This document shows positions 1-6,547 of a DNA stretch of 18,493 nucleotides, in pieces; the stretch's first letter is position 1; every line of letters begins with the position of its first letter. The notes beneath the pieces are model-generated. The model had not been told where the DNA came from, did no database searches, and saw nothing but the letters and a program-made list of their open reading frames with translations. A program made the position numbers and the translations under genes. This DNA comes from DATFWC01 sp045801465 (GTDB lineage: Bacteria; Pseudomonadota; Alphaproteobacteria; Rhizobiales; Xanthobacteraceae). Location: positions 1-18,493 of the forward strand of contig JBJMSU010000235.1 of NCBI GenBank assembly GCA_045801465.1. Reading direction: 5' to 3'.

Positions 1-177
1 CTCGCGCGCACGGAAAGCCGCGGCGCCCACTTCCGCCTCGATCATCCGGAAACCGACGACAAGAACTGGCGCGTCGTGACCCGCCTCCAGCTCAGCGCCA
101 GTGGCGCGCTCGAATTGCACGCCGATCCGGTCAAGCAAGCGCCAGCCGCCCGGGTTGCGGCCGTGGCGGCGAAATAG
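1..177 (+). CDS. C-terminal end of a fumarate reductase/succinate dehydrogenase-type flavoprotein (partial)
   Basis: An open frame enters from the left edge and stops at TAG 175-177, giving the last 58 residues. It contains ESRGAHFRLDHPETDDKNW, which matches the conserved C-terminal region of the FAD-dependent fumarate reductase/succinate dehydrogenase/L-aspartate oxidase family, where the ESRG.H arginine region closes the active site. The tail is rich in Ala and Lys and looks unstructured. Which family member this is (a stand-alone FAD oxidoreductase, SdhA-like or NadB-like) cannot be decided without the N-terminus. It converges on the DUF169 gene with only 26 bp between the two stop codons. 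Confidence 0.7.
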   Translation, partial: LARTESRGAHFRLDHPETDDKNWRVVTRLQLSASGALELHADPVKQAPAARVAAVAAK

Positions 178-203
178 CGGTGCGAAGCCTATTCCGGCCC
201 GCC

Positions 204-935
204 TCACTGCCGAACGCCAAACCGCTTCGCATCGTCGGCCGCATAAGCAGCCACGGCGGAGTCGGCTGCGCGCGCCGCGCGCAGGCGCTCGATCAGGCGG
301 GCGACGCAGCTCGCCGGGATCGCACAGGTTACCTCATTGTTCGACATGCCGGTGCGCACCCGGCTCAGCATGCAGCCCACGCTCACGGCAATCTCGCCGC
401 GCTCCTTGGCGATGGGAATGATGTGGCATTGCGGCTTGCCTTCGAAGCGCAGGTCCGGCCATGCATCGTGCAGCAGCATCTGCTGCTTTCCGTTCAGCCG
501 CAGGAGGACAACGGACGGCTCGAGCGGCATGTCGCGCAAGGGTCCATAGACGATGCTCGTGGGCTTTTCGCGCACGACCGCGATCTTGGCCACCGCTTCC
601 GGCGTGACCCATCCGGTCTCCAACAGCGCCGCGACGTCGGCATTGTGAGCGACGTCGTCCATGGTCTTGAAGCCATGCGTCAGGCTGCCGACGCTGCAAT
701 TGCCGTGGTCTTCCGCCAGCGTGGCGAAAACCTCCCGCGCGCCTTCCATCCAGAAGACGCAACTCGCCGCGACGGCTCCCGTACGGCCATCTGCCGTCGC
801 CGGCGGCTTGGCTCGTTCGATGCGGCGGACGCCGGCTGCAATGCCATCGGTGAAGGCAACGGCAACGGGCGGGACCGCGAGGCCGAGTAGCTCCTGCAGA
901 TCCTGGTGCCAACGCGCGAAGCTAGTCTGGGACAT
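204..935 (-). CDS. DUF169 family protein
   Basis: A 243-residue protein recognised as DUF169 by its overall pattern: an N-terminal helix with LGL..PPVAVAF, a central HGNCSVGSLTHG motif (about 78-88), and the C-terminal GCMLSR.RTGMSNNEVTCAIP region (about 187-207). It has six cysteines (59, 80, 170, 188, 204, 210), and several lie in the conserved blocks, so metal or cofactor binding is conceivable but unproven. No signal peptide or membrane segment is visible. ATG at 935 is preceded by GGAAGG about 8 nt upstream. It is the last gene of the probable ABC transporter operon, 64 bp after the methyltransferase. The biochemical function of DUF169 is unknown to me. Its position suggests it handles the imported or methylated compound. 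Confidence 0.8.
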   Translation of the reverse strand: MSQTSFARWHQDLQELLGLAVPPVAVAFTDGIAAGVRRIERAKPPATADGRTGAVAASCVFWMEGAREVFATLAEDHGNCSVGSLTHGFKTMDDVAHNADVAALLETGWVTPEAVAKIAVVREKPTSIVYGPLRDMPLEPSVVLLRLNGKQQMLLHDAWPDLRFEGKPQCHIIPIAKERGEIAVSVGCMLSRVRTGMSNNEVTCAIPASCVARLIERLRAARAADSAVAAYAADDAKRFGVRQ

Positions 936-999
936 GCGACCATCCTTCCAATCTTCATTCCGGCAGTGACGTTCTTTTCACCGGCGGGCGAACACGCGC

Positions 1000-1809
1000 T
1001 CACGCGTCGCCCTTGCGCGCCGTGAGGCTCAGGAACAGCATGGCTCCGTAGAACGTGCCATTGGCGACACGACGCCGCGCCTCGCGCTCGAAACCGTCGA
1101 CCAGCTCCGGGCCGATCTCGGCAGCCTGGGCGGCCGCGCTGGCGCCACGCGACAGCAGGGTCAGCAGGTAGTCCGGGCTCTTCGTCTGCACGTAACCGTG
1201 CGGCTCGACCGACTGCAGGGCGAAGCCTGCCGCGGTGACGAGCGCGGGAAGCCGCCGCATGACATAAGGTGCGTGTACCACATTGCGCAGAACCGCATCG
1301 GCGGCCGACTGCAGCGGATCGCCCCCGAACAAGGCGACGGTCAGAGTGGCGAAGTCCGCGTCGAAGATCACGAGCTGCCCGCCCGGCTTGAGCACGCGGC
1401 GCGCCTCGACCAGCGCCCTCTCCGGGTCGACGAGATGCGAGTAGACGGTATGGGCAATAACGAGGTCGAAGGAGGCGTTCGCCTGGCCCGTGGCCGCCGC
1501 CTCGCCGATAGCGAATGATGCGCGCGGCTCGCGCGCGAACGCCTCGCGCGCCATGTCGATGAACACGGGAGAGGGGTCAATGCCGATGAGCTCGGCCGGC
1601 CCGACATGCTGCATGATGAGCTTCGTCGCCGCCCCATTCCCGCAGCCGACCTCGAGGACCCGGGCGCCCGGCGGCACAACGATCTGCGCCATATAGCGGG
1701 CACAGATCGCCTGCATGGCCAGTTCCGAGGCGCGGACGTTCATCGACTTGGCAACCGCGTCGAGCACCTCGCGCGGCTGCTCTCTGATGCGGGCGATCAG
1801 ACCGGTCAC
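1000..1809 (-). CDS. Class I SAM-dependent methyltransferase
   Basis: Rossmann-fold methyltransferase of the Methyltransf_11/25 type. Motif I is VLEVGCGNGAA (about 52-62 from the chosen start), the acidic ribose-binding residue is in IGIDPS (75-80), motif IV is FDLVIAHTVYSHL (114-126), and the post-motif is RRVLKPGG (137-144). The C-terminal third probably recognises the acceptor. The frame is open upstream to 1917 but that extension overlaps the permease gene and is Arg/Pro-rich. I chose GTG at 1809 (269 aa), which has GAGGGG about 10 nt upstream. It lies 67 bp after the permease stop on the same strand, so it is probably in the transport operon. The substrate is unknown; small-molecule methylation is more likely than nucleic acid. 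Confidence 0.85.
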   Translation of the reverse strand: MTGLIARIREQPREVLDAVAKSMNVRASELAMQAICARYMAQIVVPPGARVLEVGCGNGAATKLIMQHVGPAELIGIDPSPVFIDMAREAFAREPRASFAIGEAAATGQANASFDLVIAHTVYSHLVDPERALVEARRVLKPGGQLVIFDADFATLTVALFGGDPLQSAADAVLRNVVHAPYVMRRLPALVTAAGFALQSVEPHGYVQTKSPDYLLTLLSRGASAAAQAAEIGPELVDGFEREARRRVANGTFYGAMLFLSLTARKGDA

Positions 1810-1876
1810 GGCGACACAACCCCTCGGCGGCCAATGGACAAGTATTCGACGCGGCGATTTGCGGACGGCGCGTGCT

Positions 1877-2632
1877 TCAGTTCCAACGCAGCAGGTGTTT
1901 CTCCAGCCGCCCGGCAACGCCGAAGATCAGCAGCACCACGGCGAGGATCAGCAAGATCAGCGCGAACATCAGCGCGGCGTTGTAGGTGCTCTGCGCAAAC
2001 GACAAGAGGTAGCCCAGCCCACGCGTTGCCGCCACGAACTCTCCGACGCAGGCGCCAGTGAAGGCGAAGCCGACGGCGATTTTCAGGTTGCTGAGCACCC
2101 AGGCCGCGACCGACGGCAAATAGACATGCCGCACCAGCGCCCAGCGGTCGCCGCCCAGTGTGATGACGCGCTCGATCAGCTTGCGATCGACCTGCCGGAT
2201 TCCGGTGAACACGGTGAAGAAGATCAGCACGGCCACGAGAATGAAGGACAGCGCGATCTTGGAGGCGAGCCCGATGCCGAGCCAGATCACGAACAACGGC
2301 GCGAGGATCACGCGCGGGATGGCGTTCAGCACGCTCATTACCGGCTCCAGCAACTCGGCGACGAACGGAACCAGCGCCGCGATGACGCCGAGCGCAACGC
2401 CGACCACGATGCCGAGCGCAAGGCCGCCGAGCGCGGCCGTGAAGGTCGCGTCGAGATGCGGCCAGATGCGACCATCGGCGAACAGGTCGACGAGCACCGC
2501 TCCAACCCGGCCCGGGCTCGGCGCATACATCGGATTGAGCATGTCGGCGCGGTCGGCCGCTTCCCATACCGCGAGCAGGATCGCGAAGGCGGCAAGCTGC
2601 CGAATCCAGGTATAGCGAGGATCGTGGAGCAT
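1877..2632 (-). CDS. ABC transporter permease, NitT/TauT (SsuC/TauC) family
   Basis: A 251-residue inner-membrane protein with about six hydrophobic segments (roughly 12-28, 64-92, 94-120, 126-146, 184-205, 216-240). A binding-protein-dependent transport motif (EAA-type loop) spans about 153-180, with LGGDRWALVRHVYLPS, which docks on the ATPase. Length and motif order match SsuC/TauC permeases, which import sulfonates, nitrate, taurine, pyrimidine precursors and similar solutes. ATG at 2632 overlaps the ATPase stop by one base (TGATG), so translation is coupled. Together with the ATPase and substrate-binding protein it forms a complete importer. The substrate cannot be read from the permease. 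Confidence 0.93.
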   Translation of the reverse strand: MLHDPRYTWIRQLAAFAILLAVWEAADRADMLNPMYAPSPGRVGAVLVDLFADGRIWPHLDATFTAALGGLALGIVVGVALGVIAALVPFVAELLEPVMSVLNAIPRVILAPLFVIWLGIGLASKIALSFILVAVLIFFTVFTGIRQVDRKLIERVITLGGDRWALVRHVYLPSVAAWVLSNLKIAVGFAFTGACVGEFVAATRGLGYLLSFAQSTYNAALMFALILLILAVVLLIFGVAGRLEKHLLRWN

Positions 2633-3381
2633 CAGGCGGCCTCCGCCCGGTGATCGACTTCACGAGAAAGATCGGCCCATAGCCGCTCGTACAGTGGTGC
2701 GAACGCGGGATGCATGCGCGAATGGACCGGATCGCGCGGCCGCGGAATCGGCACTTGGTAACGCTGGGTGATGCGCGCGCGCGGTCCCTGCGACAGCAAA
2801 TAGACTTCATCGGAGAGGCTGAGCGCCTCTTCGAGATCATGGGTGACCAGAAGAACGCTGATGCCCTCGCGTTCGACCCAGGCGACCACGTCTCGCACGA
2901 TGCGAGCGCGCACGATGGCATCGAGAGAGGCGAACGGCTCGTCCATCAGGATCAGCTTGGGCCGCATCGCCAGGACCTGCGCGAGCGCGACGCGCTTGCG
3001 CTGGCCGCCGCTCAGGCGACGGGGAAAGCGGTCGCCGAAGCCGGCCAGATCCAGCCGCTCGAGCCACGCCTCCGCCTCGGCGAGCGCTTTGCTGCGCTCC
3101 ATGCCGTGGAAGATCAGGCCGAGCGCGACATTGTCGCGTGCCGTTTTCCATGGCAGCAGGGCGTCGTCCTGGAACAGGATGCCGACCTGCGCGGGCGCGA
3201 GGTTGGTCTCGACCGTGCCCGAGAGCGGCTGCTGCAGCCCGATCACGGCCCGCAACAGGCTCGATTTGCCCGAGCCGGAAGGCCCGACCAGGCTGACGAA
3301 ACGACCCTCGCCGACGACGAGGCTGGCCCCTTCGAGGACCGGCTCGCCGCCATAGGAAATTGTCAGATCACGGACGCGCAG
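2632..3381 (-). CDS. ABC transporter ATP-binding protein, NitT/TauT family (apparent CTG start)
   Basis: A 249-residue ABC ATPase with all nucleotide-binding motifs: Walker A GPSGSGKSS (33-41), Q-loop FQDD (70-73), signature LSGGQRKR (123-130), Walker B LILMDEP (143-149) and H-loop THD (His181). The reading frame runs back to a TGA at 3385-3387, which is also the stop of the substrate-binding protein gene in the same frame. No ATG, GTG or TTG lies between that TGA and Walker A. The first usual start is TTG at 3255, which would delete Walker A. CTG at 3381, with AGGGGG 7 nt upstream, restores a normal N-terminus (LRVRDLTISYGG). A one-base error or indel near 3382-3388 is the alternative. It energises the permease encoded immediately downstream. 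Confidence 0.85.
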   Translation of the reverse strand: MRVRDLTISYGGEPVLEGASLVVGEGRFVSLVGPSGSGKSSLLRAVIGLQQPLSGTVETNLAPAQVGILFQDDALLPWKTARDNVALGLIFHGMERSKALAEAEAWLERLDLAGFGDRFPRRLSGGQRKRVALAQVLAMRPKLILMDEPFASLDAIVRARIVRDVVAWVEREGISVLLVTHDLEEALSLSDEVYLLSQGPRARITQRYQVPIPRPRDPVHSRMHPAFAPLYERLWADLSREVDHRAEAA

Positions 3382-3394
3382 CTTTCAGCCCCCT
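3379..3394 (-). promoter_or_regulatory. Ribosome binding site and CTG start for the ABC ATPase
   Basis: AGGGGG at 3394-3389 lies inside the end of the upstream gene, 7 nt before CTG at 3381-3379. It is the only well-placed Shine-Dalgarno sequence that would give an intact Walker A motif. Confidence 0.55.
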
Positions 3395-4422
3395 GCGATC
3401 GTGGTGTCGTGCAGCCCGGACATGCTCGCACCCGGCTTGAGGAGGCCGCCGACGACCAGGCTCTGCTCGACGCGCTTGGCCGCATCGAGGTCGATGTTCA
3501 CCGTTTCGGGGAAGAGCGAGTCGCGGTGACGCACGACGATTTCGCCGAGCTCCTTGAGATCGAGCCCCGTCGTCAGCTCCTTGGGGAAAGCCGCGCTCAG
3601 TTGCTCGCCGGTCATCCGGCGCAGCGCCTGGAGCGCATCGGCCAGGGCCTTGGTCAGCGCGACCATTTGCGGCCGGCGCTGCTCGATCTCCTTGGCGCGC
3701 ACGGCGACACCCATGAACTCGAACGAGCCGCCGAGATAGTGCTTGGCCTCTTCGAGGTCCATGGCATTCACGAGCACGCGGCCGCCCGCGCGCTTGAGCA
3801 CTGTCAGAGCGGGCTCCTGCACCAGGCCGACGTCGATCTGGTTCTGGCGCAATGCTTCTAAAAGATTGATCCCCATGGTGGCGAACTGGACCTTCTTGGC
3901 GTCGGCGCCGGCTTGCTGCAGCAGGTACAGCGTCAGGGCGTGGTCGGCCGTGCCCAGCGCGATAACGCCGACGGTCCTTCCCTCCAGATCCTTCATCGTT
4001 TGAATCTGGCCCGCCGTCTTTGGCGACGTCACGACGGCGAACAGGGGAAGGCGTCCGGTGACCGCGAACCGGCGGATATCGGCGCCGACATTGGCATAGG
4101 CCTGAATGGCAACGTCCAACGAAGTGGCGGCGTAATCGACGGCGCCGCCGACCAGCGCCTGCATCGCGGCGTTGCCCCCGCGGCTGTAGACGAATTGCAC
4201 ATCAACCCCGTGATCCCTGAAGATACCGCTCGACCGCGCGACTTCATAGGGCACGCCGCACAGGATCTGGCTGCAATAGGCGAGCTGGATCTGCTTGCCT
4301 TGCGCGTGCGTGGATCGCGCCGCCGGGACGACGCTTGCGACGAGCGCCGCGCCCTTGAACAGCGAGCGCCGAGACATGTTCGTGTCGGGTACGCGAGCGG
4401 TGGTCTCATCGCAGCAGCTCAT
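3385..4422 (-). CDS. ABC transporter substrate-binding protein, NMT1/THI5-like, Tat-exported
   Basis: A 345-residue periplasmic binding protein. The N-terminus carries a twin-arginine signal, SRRSLFK at 17-23, followed by a hydrophobic Ala/Val stretch and a likely cleavage site after STHA (residue 40). The mature part has the NMT1/SsuA-like layout: an opening strand (IQLAYCSQ), a helix with VARSSGIFRDHGVDV, GGNAAMQALVGGAVDYA, and a hinge region near DLEGRTVGVIALG. This class binds sulfonates, nitrate, thiamine precursors and other small organics; the ligand is not predictable here. ATG at 4422 has AGGAGA about 6 nt upstream; an internal ATG at 4377 would leave the Tat motif at the very start. 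It is the first gene of the operon, divergent from the LysR gene. Confidence 0.92.
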   Translation of the reverse strand: MSCCDETTARVPDTNMSRRSLFKGAALVASVVPAARSTHAQGKQIQLAYCSQILCGVPYEVARSSGIFRDHGVDVQFVYSRGGNAAMQALVGGAVDYAATSLDVAIQAYANVGADIRRFAVTGRLPLFAVVTSPKTAGQIQTMKDLEGRTVGVIALGTADHALTLYLLQQAGADAKKVQFATMGINLLEALRQNQIDVGLVQEPALTVLKRAGGRVLVNAMDLEEAKHYLGGSFEFMGVAVRAKEIEQRRPQMVALTKALADALQALRRMTGEQLSAAFPKELTTGLDLKELGEIVVRHRDSLFPETVNIDLDAAKRVEQSLVVGGLLKPGASMSGLHDTTIAGG

Positions 4423-4611
4423 GACCGTCTCCTGTCATCGCGCGGTCGTCGCGGTTTGCTCCAACGAAGGGCCCTTTCAGCCCCGCAGGTTCCCGGCGCC
4501 GCGGAGGCATATGGTTATTCCGCCCGTGATCACTAGGTCTGCCACACGCGGCTGGCATTGTCTTGGGCAGCCTCTGTTATGGCGTGGGCGAAGATAGGCG
4601 CACCTCCGCTC

Positions 4612-4628
4612 TTATGTCCAATGCATAA
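4612..4628. promoter_or_regulatory. Inverted repeat TTATG-N7-CATAA, candidate LysR operator
   Basis: A perfect inverted repeat (TTATGTCCAATGCATAA) in the 246-bp spacer between the divergent transport operon and the lysR-type gene. The place and the AT-rich dyad symmetry fit a LysR-family binding site. Another TTATG lies upstream at 4577-4581 in the same orientation. Confidence 0.5.
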
Positions 4629-4641
4629 TTCTTCTGTTTCC

Positions 4642-4660
4642 TTATGCAAATCGGCGATAA
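4642..4660. promoter_or_regulatory. Inverted repeat TTAT-N11-ATAA, candidate LysR box
   Basis: TTATGCAAATCGGCGATAA has the T-N11-A architecture of LysR-type boxes and ends 8 bp before the lysR ATG, so binding here would be expected to repress the regulator's own gene. Its centre is about 31 bp (three helical turns) from the centre of the dyad at 4612-4628, the side-by-side arrangement known for this regulator family. Confidence 0.55.
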
Positions 4661-4668
4661 GCTGAGGC

Positions 4669-5631
4669 ATGGATTTCAGGCGCCTGCAAACTTTCGTCGC
4701 CGTCGCCGAGCTGGGCACGGTATCCAAGGCGGCATTGCGCCTGCGCATCAGCCAGCCTGCCCTGTCCCGGCAGATCTATGATCTCGAGCAGGAGTTCGGT
4801 TTCAACCTCTTCGACCGCGTGGGGCGGCGCCTTGTGCTCACGGCCGTCGGCGAGCAATTGCTCGGCGACTGTCGCGGGGTTTTGGGTCAAGTGGGCTGGC
4901 TCGGCGAACGCATCAGGCTGCTCCAGCGCGGCGACCGCGGGGTGTTGAAGGTGGCCGCACCGCCCCACACGATTGAAAGCGTGTTGTCGCGATACTTGCC
5001 GCGCTACGCCGCGCGCTTTCCCGACGTGCACGTCAAAGTGATCGAGGCTCTTGGCTTCGATCAGATCGGCCTGCTGGAGCGCGGTGAGGTTCACATCGGC
5101 ATCAGGCACGATCAAGGGGCGCATCGCGGCTTCGAGACCCTCGTCTTGCCGCCGGATGAGGTTCTGGCCGCGTGTGACCCAGGGCTCGACTTGGGCCGCG
5201 CCGGCACGATCGATATTGTTCGCCTCGCGTCGTATCCGTTGCTCCTGCTGGAATCGGGTTACTCGATCCGCAGGTTGTTCAACGCAGCGTGCCGCCTGGC
5301 ACACGTCGAGCCCAATATCGTGTTGGAGAGCCGCGCTCCGCATACGTTGCTGGCACTGGCCGAGTCAGGGCAAGGCGTTGCGATCGTTCCCTCGCTGCTG
5401 CGAACGGATCGTCATGCGGTGAAGATCGTTCGCGTCACCCACCGGCGCAAGCCACTGCGCGACCGCTTCACCATCCAGTGGGACAAACGGCGGCCCATGC
5501 CGAGCTACGGCGAGAGCTTTTGCCAGGGCCTCGCCGACTACATGCGCGACGTCATGCCGATTACGCAGCCCTCGCCAAGCGAAGCCGCCGCCCGCAAGCA
5601 CGCGGCCGGCCGCGTCCCCCGTAGGCACTGA
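4669..5631 (+). CDS. LysR-family transcriptional regulator
   Basis: A 320-residue LysR-type regulator. The winged helix-turn-helix is at about 1-60 (MDFRRLQTFVAVAELGTVS, then AALRLRISQPALSRQI), followed by a linker helix and a two-lobed periplasmic-binding-like effector domain (about 90-295) with the typical GQGVAIVP segment. The C-terminal 25 residues are polar and Lys/Arg/Pro-rich, an extension beyond the usual end. ATG at 4669 is close behind a GAGG, so the ribosome binding site is poorly spaced. It is divergent from the ABC-methyltransferase-DUF169 operon and most likely controls it in response to the transported compound. The inverted repeats in the spacer support this and suggest autoregulation. 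Confidence 0.93.
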   Translation: MDFRRLQTFVAVAELGTVSKAALRLRISQPALSRQIYDLEQEFGFNLFDRVGRRLVLTAVGEQLLGDCRGVLGQVGWLGERIRLLQRGDRGVLKVAAPPHTIESVLSRYLPRYAARFPDVHVKVIEALGFDQIGLLERGEVHIGIRHDQGAHRGFETLVLPPDEVLAACDPGLDLGRAGTIDIVRLASYPLLLLESGYSIRRLFNAACRLAHVEPNIVLESRAPHTLLALAESGQGVAIVPSLLRTDRHAVKIVRVTHRRKPLRDRFTIQWDKRRPMPSYGESFCQGLADYMRDVMPITQPSPSEAAARKHAAGRVPRRH

Positions 5632-5679
5632 TCCCGCTCTGGTACGTGTGATTGTGGAACGGCCCGCCGCTCGCCATAT

Positions 5680-5755
5680 CTAGTGCCCCGATTCCGAAGT
5701 TCGCATCAGTTCGCCGCACACTCGAGTGCGAACTTCGGAATCATAGGAGCACTAG
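5680..5755. repeat. Palindromic MITE-like element 1 (CTAGTGC...GCACTAG)
   Basis: The 76-bp element has termini CTAGTGC and GCACTAG. An inner perfect 16-bp inverted repeat, GATTCCGAAGTTCGCA (5690-5705) against 5727-5742, surrounds a 21-nt centre. Terminal C-TA-GTGC / GCAC-TA-G looks like an insertion into a CTAG target with TA duplication, as known for IS630-family elements. There is no T-run, so it is not a typical terminator, and it is far too short to encode a transposase. Confidence 0.75.
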
Positions 5756-5769
5756 GATATCGACATTTT

Positions 5770-5846
5770 CTAGTGCCGCTTTCGATTTGAAGTTCCTAAA
5801 CGAGCTTGCGACGACCACTGTAGGAACTTCAAATCGGCGGCACTAG
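5770..5846. repeat. Palindromic MITE-like element 2 (CTAGTGC...GCACTAG)
   Basis: A 77-bp element with a 9-bp terminal repeat CTAGTGCCG/CGGCACTAG (5770-5778, 5838-5846) and an inner perfect 16-bp repeat CGATTTGAAGTTCCTA (5783-5798) against 5821-5836. Its centre is 22 nt. It has the same architecture, termini and GATT..GAAGTTC core as element 1, 14 bp away, but a different inner sequence, so the two are related but not recent copies. It ends 18 bp before the CDF gene, just upstream of that gene's ribosome binding site. Confidence 0.75.
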
Positions 5847-5864
5847 CGTGGATCGAGGTGCCAG

Positions 5865-6515
5865 ATGGATTCCTGCTGCCGACATGACGATTGCTGCGCG
5901 CCCGCGAGGCAGGCGGCCGAGCCCCACTATCGGCGCGTGCTGTGGGCCGTTCTCGTCATCAATGCGGCGATGTTCGCGGTCGAGATTGGCGCCGGCGTTC
6001 TCGCCGGATCTGCATCGCTGCAGGCCGACGCGCTGGATTTCATGGGCGATGCCGCCAACTACGGAATCAGCCTGTTCGTTGTCGGCATGGCGCTGCGCTA
6101 TCGCGCGCTTGCCGCATTCGCCAAGGGCACCAGCATGGGGCTGTTCGGCATTTGGGTGCTCGGCGTGGCGGCATGGCACGCCTGGCACGGCACGTTGCCG
6201 CACGCCTTTACCATGGGAGCCGTGGGTTTTTCCGCGCTCGCCGCGAACGCAGCCTCGTTCGGGCTGCTGTGGAGGTTTCGCGGCGGCGACGCCAATATGC
6301 GCTCCGCCTGGATATGCACCCGCAACGACGTGCTCGGGAACCTGGCGGTGTTGCTTGCCGCGCTGGGCGTGTTCGGCACCGGCACCGGATGGCCGGACAT
6401 CGTCGTGGCGGCCGTGATGGCGACGCTGGCGCTGCAGGGCGCATGGATCGTGCTGCAGCAATCCCTTGCCGAACTCCAACAGAGCCGGCCGGTCGTGCAG
6501 CTTGCGGGGGAATGA
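5865..6515 (+). CDS. CDF-like cation transporter, short form with N-terminal Cys/His cluster
   Basis: A 216-residue membrane protein with six predicted helices (about 24-46, 54-78, 88-105, 116-136, 150-172, 176-198) in the cation diffusion facilitator pattern. TM2 has ADALDFMGDA (Asp58, Asp62) where zinc transporters usually have His/Asp-x3-Asp. TM5 has CTRNDVLGN (Cys151, Asp155) in place of His-x3-Asp, so the metal site is atypical. The cytoplasmic C-terminal domain is missing. The N-terminus CCRHDDCC (4-11) is a probable soft-metal binding motif. ATG at 5865 has GAGGTG upstream. Known members export divalent metals by proton exchange; the metal here is not known. No operon partner is seen. 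Confidence 0.8.
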   Translation: MDSCCRHDDCCAPARQAAEPHYRRVLWAVLVINAAMFAVEIGAGVLAGSASLQADALDFMGDAANYGISLFVVGMALRYRALAAFAKGTSMGLFGIWVLGVAAWHAWHGTLPHAFTMGAVGFSALAANAASFGLLWRFRGGDANMRSAWICTRNDVLGNLAVLLAALGVFGTGTGWPDIVVAAVMATLALQGAWIVLQQSLAELQQSRPVVQLAGE

Positions 6516-6547
6516 CGTTGCGGCTTTGCGGCGACCGCGCGGCCTTC

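Noticed and set aside
1810..1917. N-terminal extension of the methyltransferase to 1917
   Set aside because: It would overlap the permease gene by 41 bp, is Arg/Pro/Cys-rich without family resemblance, and a GTG with a good ribosome binding site exists at 1809.
2632..3255. ABC ATPase starting at TTG 3255
   Set aside because: It would lack Walker A, leaving a non-functional ATPase although all other motifs are intact.
5680..5846. CRISPR array of two repeats
   Set aside because: The units are palindromic, differ in sequence, have no uniform spacer pattern and no cas genes are nearby.
5652..5846. A 64-codon open frame between lysR and the CDF gene
   Set aside because: It consists almost entirely of the two palindromic elements and has no ribosome binding site.
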